DNA from: Amaurobius ferox
Taxonomy: Eukaryota > Arthropoda > Arachnida > Araneae > Amaurobiidae
Direction: 5' to 3'
NCBI GenBank assembly: GCA_951213105.1
Contig: OX578133.1
Span: forward strand, 143,337,051 to 143,401,050
DNA: 64,000 nucleotides
Shown: piece after piece, positions 35,180 through 46,889 of the stretch
Position numbering within the stretch: the first letter of the stretch is position 1
How the letters are laid out: each line of letters begins with the position of its first letter
The notes under the pieces: generated by a model
What the model saw: the letters and a program-made list of their open reading frames with translations, nothing else
Database searches by the model: none
What the model was told of the DNA's origin: nothing
Program-made: the position numbers and the translations under genes

Positions 35180-37927
35180 ATGATGTCTTATTATAAAAAA
35201 TTAGCGACTGGCAACTGGATGTTTTCTGACATTCAAGCTCGGTATTCGAGAACTTGTTGGTGTTCTCCTAGATCGTTATCCAGCTACCAACAATATCCTT
35301 TATCCTCTATGACTATTCCATCTTCATTCGGTACATCCAGCCAGTATTCTTTGTTCACTTCATATAACTTTCAATCGTACAGCCATGCATCACTAAATAA
35401 CACACTTAAATTTAAATCTTGTAATTCTAATAGATGTAAAACTTGTCCGTTTGCTAATAGTAATCAGATCAATTGTAACAATAATCTTGTCTTCTGTAAA
35501 ACATATAATTGTATCTACCAAATTGAATGTAAAAAATGTAATATGTCATATATAGGTCAAACCAGCAACCCTCTGCATCTCCGAATTAACGTACACAGGA
35601 ATCACATAAAAATTTTTTCAAATAATGCAACTTCCTTTAATGAATCAAAATTTGAATACGAACATTTTTCTAAACATGGGTTCGACAACATTGAAATTAG
35701 TATTCTGTGTATTCAAAAAAATTACTATGACAGATTGTTTCTTGAAAATGAATTCATTTGTGCACACAAAACCATCTTTCCATATGGACTCAATCAAATA
35801 TTTAACCATCATAATATAGTTAAAAAGTCCTTTAATTCTCCTAATGAAGACCATAATATTTATAATTCCTTCAACAATCATAAAAGTAAATCAAAAAGAA
35901 CTAAAAGAGCAAGTAAATATAATAAAAAATTGCCATCATTATCTGAACTAAAAAATGCCATCATTCAGCAACATGCAAATTTTAAAATTACTTTTGATTG
36001 GAAACAATGTAAAAACTGGATTTTCGCAATTAAAAAACAGCAATTAAATATGGTATATAATCTTTTTCTAAGTACTGCATTTGATAACGTTCATTTTAAA
36101 CATTTATTCTATGATTTGCTCATTACCAGAAGTAAAAATCTTAATAGTTATTTTTATGTCACAGACTTAAACTTTAATGACGAATCAAAACAAAATACTA
36201 AAATAAATGAATATTGTACCTTGAATTTTACTAATTCTGTATTAAATAATCTGAAGATAAATAATTTTTTAAAATCGGTTTCCAATTACTTTCCAGTCAA
36301 ACATGTAAATCCTAAAATTGCATATAAATATGATAAACCGCTAGGACGTTATATTTTCAACTATAATCAAATTGCCAAATCAGTAGATATTAATCAAAAC
36401 TATGAATTGGATAAAGAGTCATATTGCCACTGTCATTTAGAAAAATACAAAGACTTCGTAGATAAACACCATGGGCATGTTATAACGGGAAATCTAAATA
36501 TTATTAATTATGATGCACTAAGATCACTGATGTTACTGGGTACTAAGTACCGTATACCTACTAAATTTAAACATAAATTAATATGTAAAGGTTTATTTCT
36601 TGACTTAAATAAATTTATTTATAAAATCAGTTATAAATATCAAATCCCTGTAGAAGCATTTAAACCTTGGAGAGTCTTAATAGAGCAATACTTAAATCAT
36701 TATATATATAATCAGAAAATTAATAATTCATATAAACTTAATTCAATTAAAAATGATATTAAAGAAATGCAAAATGATTTTGTCATTACATATGTCGATA
36801 AGGCAAGTGGAAACTACTCAATTATATGTAAATATTATTATATAAATACCCTTCAGTCACACTTACTTAATAATCATATCTATAATTTACATAAAACTAA
36901 ACTTAAAATCTTATGCAATAGAATATCAGCCAAATATAAGCAAATCCATTTAAAAAATAGTTGTAATAACATTCCATATATTGTTTAAGTACCCAAGTTT
37001 CATAAATCCCCTGTTGCTTTTCGAACCATTACCAGTGGGCATAATTCTTACATTACTAATGCTGGAAAATTATTATTAAAGATACTACATGAAGTATCCT
37101 CGTCAGATGAAATCTCAAATAATTGTCATATTGTAAAAAACAGTTTTGAAGTAGTTAAGAAATTGAAAACTCTTACTAATATTCGTAGTATTTATACCTT
37201 TGATTTCAAAGATTTGTTTAATAATATTAATATAAATGATCTGTATAGAATTATTTTAGGAATTTTTGAAAAATATAATATCAACCTAAAATATTCAAAT
37301 TTTCTTTTTAAAAAATTACTTAACTTCACACTTTATGAGAATTATATTCAACATGGTGGTACTATTTTTAAACAACAGGTTGGTATCCCACAAGGGGTGT
37401 GTGCCTCATCATTGTTAGCTAATCTGTATTTATTCTTCTATGAAAAAAACATTAATCCAAGCTTGCATAATATGCACATGTTTAGATATATAGATGACAT
37501 TTTATGTGTATCCCCAAATAATAATATCCCTATAGTATTAAACTTTTATCCAAAAAATTTACAATTAAATGCAAGTAATAATGACACAAATGTTGCAAAC
37601 TTTTTAGATTTAAATTTAAATTTACAAAATTGTAATATGGTTATAAACTTGTATGATAAAAGACAGGATTTTAAATTTAATACATCAAAAATTCAACATT
37701 TTGACTTTTGTCTGCATATATCTGTATTTAGAAATATGATAATAAACCAGGCTCTTAGAATCAATAAAATTTGTGATGAATATTATAAATTAGCGCACTT
37801 TATGGAATTATTGAGTACAGCGACTAATAATGCATATCCCCCCAATTTTGTTATTAAAATTGTCAACTCAGTGTATCAAATTTCACTCGATAACATCCTA
37901 GAAAACATTCCCATTTTTAGTGACTAA
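35180..37927 (+). pseudogene. Naiad-type Penelope-like element ORF (GIY-YIG then RT), one in-frame stop
   Basis: A single frame of 915 codons, start at 35180 (MMSYYKKL), interrupted only by a TAA at codon 603 (36986-36988). The N-terminal part has Cys-rich zinc-binding-like positions (C81, C86, C89) and a GIY-YIG endonuclease: NCIYQIECKKC (110-120), YIGQT (124-128), Arg at 135, the RLFLENEFI segment (185-193) with the probable catalytic Glu, and PYGLNQ (201-206). A linker has CHCH (416-419) and GHVITG (432-437). The reverse transcriptase starts with FVITYVDKASGN (534-545), then VPKFHK just after the stop, TFDFKDLFNN (motif A, Asp675), GIPQG (735-739, motif B), YIDD (770-773, motif C) and NFLDLN. 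Classical PLEs have GIY-YIG after RT; this reversed order is that of the Naiad group. The product would nick DNA and reverse transcribe its RNA at the target. Apart from the stop it appears intact, so the insertion is fairly recent. Confidence 0.9.
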
Positions 37928-37941
37928 CATACAGGAGAGAG

Positions 37942-38064
<123 letters not shown>

Positions 38065-38539
38065 GTTTGTATGTTATATATAGTTATTTATTAATTATAT
38101 AAATAAACAAGAAAGATCAATCATGCATAAGCATTGATTATGAAACACTTTCCAACTGAAATGTAATTTCATTTAAAAATTTCTAAAATGTGATTCATTC
38201 AGTGGTAATATCTTTTACATTATCACAGTACTACAGTAATTTATTATACTTAAATATTTAAAACTGTATCGAAATATAAATCATCTGATTCTTTATGCAA
38301 AATCAATGAATATTTCATTCATATAACTTGTATTCCAGACTCCAGAGCTAAATAATTTTGTGTGAAAAAAATTCAGCAATTCTTATGTAATTCATCTTAC
38401 AATCGCTTGAGATATTTGCATTCTGCATATGTTAAAATTAGGCTTCCTTGAAGAAATAATAAAAGTTTAGGGATCATTTAAAATCACAACTATTGTAATT
38501 GCATAGGCACGGAATTTAGATACACAGATAATACACAGA

Positions 38540-39010
38540 TAATATATATGTGTATGTGTATGTACTCAAAGTATTGGAATCGTGCCGAAGATCGGAACTC
38601 GAATTTTCAAAGGATCTACACGTTTTGGGACTTCTAGAACACGAAAAAACTACTTTTAGGAAGACGTCTGTGTGTGTAAGGGTGTATCTGTGTATGTTTC
38701 TGTGTGTCTGTGTGGATATTACATCCACTCTAATTGAAAAACTAATGGACCGAATTTCATACAATTTGGTAGGTATGTTTTTTGTGGGAAATCCTGATGT
38801 TCATTAGATTATAGTACGATTCGTAATAAAAGAATCTGCCTTCTTTGCGAAATGGCCGCAGAAATTGCCTTTATCCACTCTAGCTAAAAACTAATGAACC
38901 AAATTTAACAAAATTTGGAGTATAATATTTCAATAACCTACAAGTGATTTATATACCAAATTTAACAAAATTTTGTATATAAATCATTTGTAGGTTATTC
39001 TACTACGATT
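38540..39010 (+). repeat. R2 repeat, left-end copy
   Basis: It begins near GTACTCAAAGTATTGGAATC (38560), then AGGATCTACACGTTTTG (38609) and a GT-rich stretch with AAACTAATGGACCGAATTTC. The same text in reverse complement is at 51050-51365, so this is a second dispersed family with a layout like R1 (near-palindromic start, microsatellite, AATTTGG motif). Confidence 0.65.
38935..38995. repeat. 22-bp inverted repeat
   Basis: AACCTACAAGTGATTTATAT (from 38935) pairs with ATATAAATCATTTGTAGGTT (ending 38995), with one mismatch, across an 18-nt AT-rich loop. Confidence 0.8.
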
Positions 39011-39019
39011 CGGGAAAAA

Positions 39020-39360
39020 GGAACGGGCTATTTTTGCGAAATGGCCAGCAAAAATCGTTATATATAAAAATAAAAGACTACGTGTGCTCAATTATATCAA
39101 TTAAATTCCTATTTTATATGTGATTTTTGACAACAAAAAGAATAAGACTAACCCCATTACTCTAGGACTAGCCGTTCTTGAGATATTCTAGTTTTTTCGC
39201 GTTTTCGCTACGCCACCTTTGACAATAAGTCCAGTTATCAAATGAGAACCAAATTTAAGTTTAACGTGTAAATTCAATGTCATTTAAAATACTTATGTTG
39301 TGCAGATAAACTCAAATTATCATTGAATAAATAAAGAGAACGAATATGAGTCTGCAGGGA
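39020..39360 (+). repeat. Short dispersed repeat (also ~45250-45400)
   Basis: The stretch CTAGCCGTTCTTGAGATATT around 39168 and its preceding text resembles 45250-45350 (CCTAAGATCGTTATTGAGATATTTCTGG). The family is not identified. Confidence 0.4.
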
Positions 39361-40088
39361 AAGACATGTGCTGTCCACATCAGAATTTTTAACAATATTA
39401 CAACAATGATTTATAAAAGTGAACGGGGATTAATTGCGGGTCATTTCGATAAAAATGTATGATCTATATTTAAAGATCCACCAAATTGCAGTAGAATAAA
39501 ATGTTCTACAAATTTAAGCTGTGTACCAAATTTTAACTCTCTAGAACGTAGGAAAGTGCATTTAAAATGCCATCAATTAAATTTATCATGAAGAGTTATA
39601 TAAAATTTAAAAAAAATGAAAAATTGTTATCTACCAAATTATTTTGAAATATGAAGCCACTCCCATATGCAAAACGTTTTAACAAATGGAGAGATATTTA
39701 TTATATAATATCTCTCTCTTTTCTTTCTGGAAGATATCCCAAAGTCAGAATTTAATTGAATTTGTTTTTTTCCCTATATTAAATAATTTTTTTAATTAAA
39801 AAACTACTTAACATATTTTACTGAATTTTTTTTTATATATTCTATGGGATAATGTGAATATTTCCTAAAAATTTCGAAGCAATTCGTGAATTTTAAATTT
39901 ACTTAAAAAATGTTTGAAAAATTAGGTCCCATAGGGTTCAATGTATTTCATTTTTTCAACCCGGGTTCAATAAAAAACTAATTGGGTGATATTATTTATT
40001 TATATTCCCATAGGTCCTACAGACCGTCTGAACAACATACTAAAATTTCATTTTGATAAACTCATTTTTACGGCAGTTATCGTGCTAA

Positions 40089-40090
40089 CG

Positions 40091-40144
<54 letters not shown>
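40089..40144. repeat. (CAGA)n microsatellite
   Basis: Fourteen or so GACA units. The opposing arm at about 26086 has only two CTGT units at this position, so the tract expanded after the copies separated. Confidence 0.95.
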
Positions 40145-40165
40145 ATGAACAAAGTCATAAACACT

Positions 40166-41389
40166 TTTCAACTTTGTTGTAAAGTGTTAAAAAGCATGAG
40201 ACTATATTACATGATATTCAAATCTAATGAACCTAAGGAAAAACCACAGATAACTATTATGTAAGCTAAGAAAGAGTAAAAAATTATAAAATTTGGAATA
40301 AAAATGTTTGAAAACATGTCACTGTGTCTATGAAAGCTCAATTTATATTTATGACATGAAGATAATGATAAATTTTGCGTATGAAGAAGAACTGATAAAA
40401 TTTTTAAATTCCTTAAAGTCATCCTTCCAGCATGTACATTTTATAGTGGTTTAGAGAGCAGTATATTATCATATTAAATTGGAAAACTTTGCCTTTACGA
40501 GAATTTAATAAACAGTGATATTTATATTAAAATTTTAGAGTATTTTTATTATTAAATACCGAAGAGAATTTTTCTAATGAACAGTTTAAGTCTTAACTTT
40601 TCGCACCAGAGATGTAAAACTTTGACGAATTCTTTGCATAAAAATAGTGTCAAAGTTTTTGAGTTTCCAGGAAAAGAATCAAAAGAACAATTCTGCATAA
40701 GTTTGCGTAAAGTATGCGTGAATTTTTCCCCATATGAAATGTCCAAGAACTTAATTTGTCTGTCAAAACGTGTTCCAGTAGTTAGAGAGCTAAAGGGGAT
40801 TTAAAAAAAATTAATTCTAAAATATTAAATATTCTTTTAGTCCAAAAATTATATTTTGGTAAATGAAAAATCTGACGCTTTTGTCCTATCAGTTGTTTGG
40901 AAAGTATTTTTCAAAATATATAGTAATAATAATAATAATAATAAACCAACATTTTATAACTAAATTAATAAATTAATAAATAGTTTGAAATAAAGTGGAA
41001 TTAAAATATGAAATTAAAAGGAACACACTTTATTCATAGGTATTTCTACCGAAAATAAATATTTTGTTTCTGTATCATATTCTGATAACACCCTTTTTAA
41101 ATTGAAACTTGTGTTTATTTTTCTGTTAGTGGTGGATTAGTACTTATTTCGGGAAGTTGCAGTAAAAACGATAAAAAATTTAGTCATTTTTAAGAACTAT
41201 AAGTTAATTTTGGATTATGGATTACTTTTAAAATTCTATTGATAAATGATAAATCTTGATAGTGTTTGCCTGCAATGTAAAAATGTTTATGTAAATTTTA
41301 TCTAATCGGGATGAATGGAAAACTAGCTCGGGTAGCATTTGAAAACCAGGGCTGCTCGAATAGTAACCATATTTATACGTAAGTATACA
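40166..41389. other. No gene seen
   Basis: AT-rich with a (TAA)n run at 40923-40945. Two overlapping opposite frames at 40552-40804 are not recognised. Confidence 0.4.
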
Positions 41390-42500
41390 GAGTAGTGAAT
41401 TTATATAATAGACACATGAAAGTCACAAAACAGAGTTTCACTGTTTCGTGCATAGATATGCTGGGGAAGTGGCATCTATTTTTAGAGCTGTTAGAGGTAT
41501 CACAGATCAATACTAATAACACTGTAGCTAGCTAATTTATTTTGTTAGATTTTGAGGGCTTTTTTACTATTCAATTTTAATAAGATCCATATATTATCAT
41601 GATTGGTAATTGTAGCGTAATTGTTTGCAATTGTAGGTAATTGTAGCGTAATTGTAATTCTCATGTTTGATAGAATTGTAGTGTATTAGATTTAAGCTGA
41701 ACACAAAATAATGGTCTAAGCCAGGGATTACAATCGGATCTCCCAGAGTTTACCCTGACGTATGACCAGCTACACAACATAAAATGAAAAAGAATGTAAA
41801 ATAAGTTTGATGTAATTGCAACGTATTAGATTTAATTTGAACTCAAAACAACAAACTGCCGAAACCGAGGATCACACTTGAATCTCCTAGAAGAATCAAC
41901 CCTGACGTACGAGCTACGTCGCTGCATTAAATGCAAAATAATGTAAAACAATTTTGATAAAAATGGAACATACTAGACTTGAATTTGAAACAACAAATGG
42001 CCGAAACTGGGGATCAAACTCGAGCCTTTTGAAATCAACCCTAACGAACAACTAGTTGCATAACTCCGACCATTTGATAAATTACTTTACATTCTCCCAT
42101 CCGAAACAAGGTTTGCGGGCGGTCGCTACCCTCTCCGGTCAATATCTCACTATTCAGCTCAACAACTTTAGTGCAGTTTTAGATTAATTTCATCTGTAAA
42201 AAATACTTTGTCAGATCCATGAATCGAACCCATGCCATTATGATAGCAGCTACACCACTCTGTTCATATAATTGCTTTAAATTACCTCATAGAATGCAAT
42301 AGGAAATTAGCTATGGTTTAATTTATAATGTTCATAAAACACGCCTTACTGACTGCTCATGTGAGTAAGTAATGTATAAGTTAGTGGATTTGCGTATACA
42401 CTAAATGTCACAAAGCACGTTTCATTATTTGTAACATAAAAATACCAGCGAAGCGACAACTATTGTTAAGGGCTCTGAGGCATATCGCAGATCAATAAGC
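41390..42500. repeat. Diverged repeat pair flanking tRNA-like tandem units
   Basis: About 41390-41515 (GTCACAAAACAGAGTTTCAC, CACAGATCAATA) resembles 42370-42495 (GTCACAAAGCACGTTTCATT, CGCAGATCAATA) in the same orientation. The tandem ~145-bp units lie between them, so this may be one composite element or an old LTR-like pair. Confidence 0.45.
41673..42300 (-). repeat. ~145-bp tandem units with tRNA T-arm-like motif
   Basis: Units start at about 41673, 41815 and 41962, each with TTAGATTTAAxxTGAA-like text and then a tRNA-like stretch (GGGATTACAATCGGATCTCC; GAGGATCACACTTGAATCTC; GGGGATCAAACTCGAGCC). A fourth, more separate copy at 42213-42237 reads on the minus strand as GCATGGGTTCGATTCATGG, close to a B box (GGTTCGANNCC). 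No full tRNA cloverleaf was found, so it is more likely a tRNA-derived SINE remnant than a tRNA gene. Confidence 0.5.
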
Positions 42501-42504
42501 TCCA

Positions 42505-42640
42505 CACGGATCAAGCAGATCACCCCTTGTCTTGGTCGGCACGGCCTGAGTGGTGGGGCGCGCGCCGGCCCTTGCCCACTCGCGGCCGAAGGTAGACCGC
42601 ACAACAAAAGGGACGAGGTCAATAATGCACCAGACAAACA
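42505..42640. other. GC-rich islet
   Basis: About 135 bp of unusually GC-rich sequence, including GGGGCGCGCGCCGGCCC around 42556. It is probably a SINE or other inserted fragment; unclassified. Confidence 0.4.
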
Positions 42641-42979
42641 CATCTGGGTACAGTGTATCAGATTCCCTTAAATTATCCCAGCGCTGTAATGTATTTTTCT
42701 TTATAATCCCAAATTTATAACAAGCGCGAAATATAATATATTGACCTTCTATTTAATTACATTTTATATCAGTTATATTAGTAATATACATATGATAATA
42801 TATTAGTAATAATTATCTAATATATTTAAGTGAAAATTCAAAAATACGTTTCTCAGGGATGTGTTTCTTGAAATACGTGACGGATTTCGATGTAATTTTT
42901 TTCACATAATGAGATGGAGCTTAGAAAATAATTCCCACATCAGTTTAATCTCCATACACCTAACTGCGGAACAACAAGG

Positions 42980-43180
42980 ATTAAAATCTTTCTCGGTTTG
43001 TCTGTCCATCTCGATCGCTTAAAAGTCGAATGCGGCTCAGTAGAATTACTTAATTTAAGTTTCCTTACAATACGTGGAAATGCACAGAGAAAGTATTGGT
43101 ATTGGATCGAAAATTGGAATTTTAGTTTTCGGCGGATATTTATACATTTTGGGCACAATAGAACGCAAATACACCATTTT
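42980..43180 (+). repeat. R1-like left-end fragment
   Basis: CCTTACAATACGTGGAAATG... to AGAAAGTATTGGTATTGGATC then GAAAATTGGAATTTTAGTTT resembles the R1 left end, with no middle or right part. Confidence 0.5.
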
Positions 43181-43356
43181 GTCTGCATCTATCCCCTCTA
43201 ACTTAAACCTCCTATAAAATTTCATTACATTTGGGCGTTAAGTCACGGATTACCGTGGTGATGATTATATTTTTGTATGATTTCGTAAAAACGATTTTTT
43301 AAATGGTTCGCGTTGACAAAATCTAAAATTAAAAAATCTGATGTAGGCAGCACATG

Positions 43357-45240
43357 TCTTTCCCTCTTTGGCAGTAAGAAAAGGATATACGAGATCCACA
43401 GCATAGTATTTTGAATGTTGAATTGTACATATGGCGCTTTTCCGGGTGACAACTTGTAAAACTATTTTGAAGTACCCAATTAATTTACATTTCACGTAAC
43501 TCTTAATTGACAACTATCAATATTCATAGCATCACCAGTAAGTAATATAGTCCATATATTAAAATATTTCAATTAATTCTTCAATTTGGAGTCATTTTCG
43601 TTATCTTGGCATCAGTTTTGCAGTTTTGACTAAATTTTGTCAATCTGTCGCGAAATATTGTCAAGTTGGCGATATTTCGCTTTATTATTCGCAATGTTCG
43701 AAAAATATATCGCCAAGCGTTACAGACAAAACGGAGAAAAGAGCATTTCTTGTATACTAGAAGGTATATGCCCGTTATATGACTGAATTCAAAATTTGCA
43801 ACGAATTATCTCCCATTAACGTCATTTTTATCAATTTGGCAACATTTTTATCACTTTTATGACATTTTCGCTTATTTGGCGATATTAAAATGTAGCAAAG
43901 TTGGCGACATATCGCCATATTTGTCGCCAATATTTTCGTCATGCGTTACGGATGGATAGATGGACGGACGAACGGAGAAATGGGTATGGCGAAGTTCCTC
44001 CAGCGATTTGCATAAAGAGGCTGATCAAGCAATTAGCATAAAATGTTCTTTCTTTCCACAGAGACTCTAGATTTGCATATGCCGCATGCGCAGCATTTTT
44101 ACCCTGCCTCTTATAAACGATCCTCAGAACATTATCAGCACCATTCATATTTTGGATGCTACCTACACGCCCGTTATGATGTATCTCTATCTTAACAATG
44201 TTAACATTACGTAGTTTATATACAAGAATTCTTGTATATAAACTACGTAATGTTCCTGTAAATATAGTTAGTATGTTCTTGGAAATAAATCTATATTTCA
44301 TGCTTGCCGCTGTAATGGATACTCTGCAATATCGCACTTTCGCCTTATGTATGGCCCTTCGCCATATGGGTAATTCTTATTGTAGATTCTTATATTCTTT
44401 CCAAGATATGAATTTGCATCAATTAGCCATCGTTTTCATTGATTTAGCGTCATTTTCTATCAATTTCGTCATTTTCATTCATTTTGCAAACATTTAAAAA
44501 AAATCGCCAAGTTGGCTATATTTTGTCAAGTTTGTTATCAATATTTCGCCAAACTTTACGGAGGAAGAAATATATTATTCTTATAGTAGATAAATGACTA
44601 ATTGCTAAATGTTAGGCATCAAGATACAAAACGTTACCTAAAGTATCTTCTCTCTTGAATGGAACGAACTAGATCCACGAGAATGATGTTAACAAATTTA
44701 TTGCATAATATTACATAAAAAGTGAACATAATTCACAATAATTAATAATTATTTAATTTCATGTGGGTTTTTTATATATTTATTGGAAAATGTGCACTAT
44801 CTCCAGAACGGTTCGTGCTAGCGATTTAAAGTTTATGTTAATCGTTTCCTAATAAAAACCTACATGAAAAATGATTATTTACGTAAATTTATTGAAGGTT
44901 TTGATTTTTTGATGATTTTTTCAAAATTTTATTCGGAAATTTGTGGGTGTCTTCCGAACATTCGATTGCGTTTAAAATCGTTATATATTACAATCACTGA
45001 ATTCCAGTATTCAGTGATTGTAATGTTTGAACCAAAATTCGTTCGAATAGCTCCATTCGTCCGTGATATATCGTCTTTACAGTCTCACGTATACATACAG
45101 ACACAGACATGAACTAAAAAACTTTCGATTCGTGTCCAGGGAGGCTTGAAACGGGCTCTCCCGTCGAAAACTCGAATTTGATTTTTCGACCCCGTCACAA
45201 TGCTTTTCTTATATATTATACCATGCATATAAGGAAAGTA
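43357..45240 (-). repeat. R1 repeat copy C
   Basis: A reverse-strand copy of about 1.9 kb. It starts at the right end (CTGATGTAGGCAGCACATGT just before) and ends with the left-end block (ACTCGAATTTGATTTTTCGACC and CATATAAGGAAAGTA at 45226-45240). It contains an extra 52-bp perfect palindrome at 44203. Confidence 0.7.
44203..44254. repeat. 52-bp perfect palindrome
   Basis: Arms of 26 nt (AACATTACGTAGTTTATATA... to the centre GAA/TTC at 44228/44229) match exactly with no spacer. It lies within R1 copy C; the other copies do not show it. Confidence 0.95.
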
Positions 45241-46555
45241 ATGCTAAATATATGAACTTATATGTATTAATTAAATACTTGTTCCATACGTTACATTTGA
45301 TGACAAATAGAAACGCCATTATCCTAAGATCGTTATTGAGATATTTCTGGTTTTTGGTGTGTTGGTGAAATTTTAAAATGTGCTAAGTCGCCAAATGAAA
45401 AAGAAAATATTTTAAAACTGTAAATTGGATTGAATTTCAGGTGTCAATTTTATGTATTACTACTATCTAAAACTGCTAAAGACAGGGACTAACAATCTAA
45501 CAAAATAGATTGCAACTGTATTATTATAAATATTATTTTGTTTAGCGATGTATGGCATGTAATGGCGTTTCAGCCTTGTGTGTTACGGGTGAGATTTGGG
45601 TGGTACTGGAAATAGTGCCAACCCAACTCATTTTGTCTGCGCTCGGGCCTCCCTATCATTTCTCTACATGTGTACTAAATGTTATAATTTTGTATGCTAT
45701 AGATTTTGCGGTACGAGACCGAGAAGTTCGAGGGACGAGCTGATACGGATGAATATATTCCACTTCAGAAGTGCATTAAAAGAAGAATAACTCGTAAACT
45801 ACATTTATTAAATAAGGACTCCATCATGCAAAAATTCAACTATGTCGGTACATGCCCGCAAAAATTCGTGGTCTTACAATTGTTAGTCTGTGCAGGACGA
45901 GAACTCGCAGCTCAAATATTTTGTCTTTGATTTTGACATCAAATATTTCTTAAACTAAAGTTTAAATTTAAAAATTATTCATTTCACCGTGTTCCCCCAA
46001 ACATTCTCTACAAGTGTACCTAATTTTATATTATGCTATAGTTTTTGAGGTACGGAGCGGCGGAGTTCGAGGAACAAAAAATTTGCCAAACAACTTCGGT
46101 TGCGCCAGCTACTTTTTTTTAATATAGAGAGGTTACATTGGTTTTACTTACTGATTTAGCCCGGTCCTTAATATTTTATAGATATTTGCTAAAAGTATCC
46201 ATAAAATTGCGTTACATGTCCCTTGCGCTCGCTGTTATATATTCTTTGCATTTACTATAAAAAAATAAAAATTAAAATATTCCCTACTTCCGATTCGCTT
46301 TCAACTTCTTTTGACATTTTTAACATACGATCCTTTGACGCGAATATTTCCTTAAATAATTCTATGATAATCACAGCACATATTACTGGATGGAATAAAT
46401 AGGAGGAAAACAAAGACGTGAGATTCCACGGCTAGATTCAATGGAATCAGACGAGCCAGAAACATACAAAGTAGATATCGCTCCCTAATTTCGCGCTTGT
46501 TGCTTCTTTTCCATCAATAACGAAACTTGCAGAAGATCTCCCTCCCATTTTTACT
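45241..46555. repeat. Repeated block with GCTATAG-TTTTGCGGTACGAG motif
   Basis: 45655-45740, 45990-46075 and 63270-63335 share a motif of the kind TCTCTACAAGTGTACTAAAT, then TATGCTATAGTTTTGCGGTACG. Reading frames at 45552-45930 are short, overlap one another, and are unrecognised. It is probably the end of an unclassified element. No gene is supported in the rest. Confidence 0.45.
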
Positions 46556-46745
46556 TTCCCGACAATACATAGTAATAAAAGAAGTATGTTGTGGTGGTGT
46601 GGGGTACAAAACTCGGTGTGGCTTTTTGTGGCTTTTTATGTCTTAAATATTTTATAATGCGAATCAAACGTATTTTGAATGATATTTGTATGTCTGTGTA
46701 TTAGTGAAATGTATGTGTTAAGATTTCAATCACGCTCGACCATAG
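46556..46745 (+). repeat. R1-like left-end fragment
   Basis: TTTTTACTTTCCCGACAATACATAG-like start and the following GTGGGGTACAAAACTCGG resemble the R1 left end but are strongly diverged. Confidence 0.35.
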
Positions 46746-46889
46746 AAAAGATCGAACTGTGTAAAAACGATTAGATGGTTAATAATCTAAATACATCATG
46801 ACAAGACGTTTTTTAATGTCCTTCCCTGCGCAAAAGTGGCATGGAAAAGTAGAAAATGAATTAAAAATAAACAGGCAGACGGAAGGGAC

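Larger units (their letters stand above)
38100..40165 (-). repeat. Right arm of wide inverted repeat (mate 26030-27320)
   Basis: See the mate for matching blocks. In this arm the two blocks are separated by about 1.4 kb that includes an R2 repeat (38540-38990) and an R1-type end, GACATGTGCTGTCCACATCA, at 39362. Confidence 0.65.

Noticed and set aside
36986..36988. Selenocysteine recoding at the PLE internal stop
   Set aside because: The codon is TAA, not TGA.
42205..42290. A functional tRNA gene
   Set aside because: Only a T-arm-like stretch is convincing; no acceptor stem or anticodon loop could be assembled.
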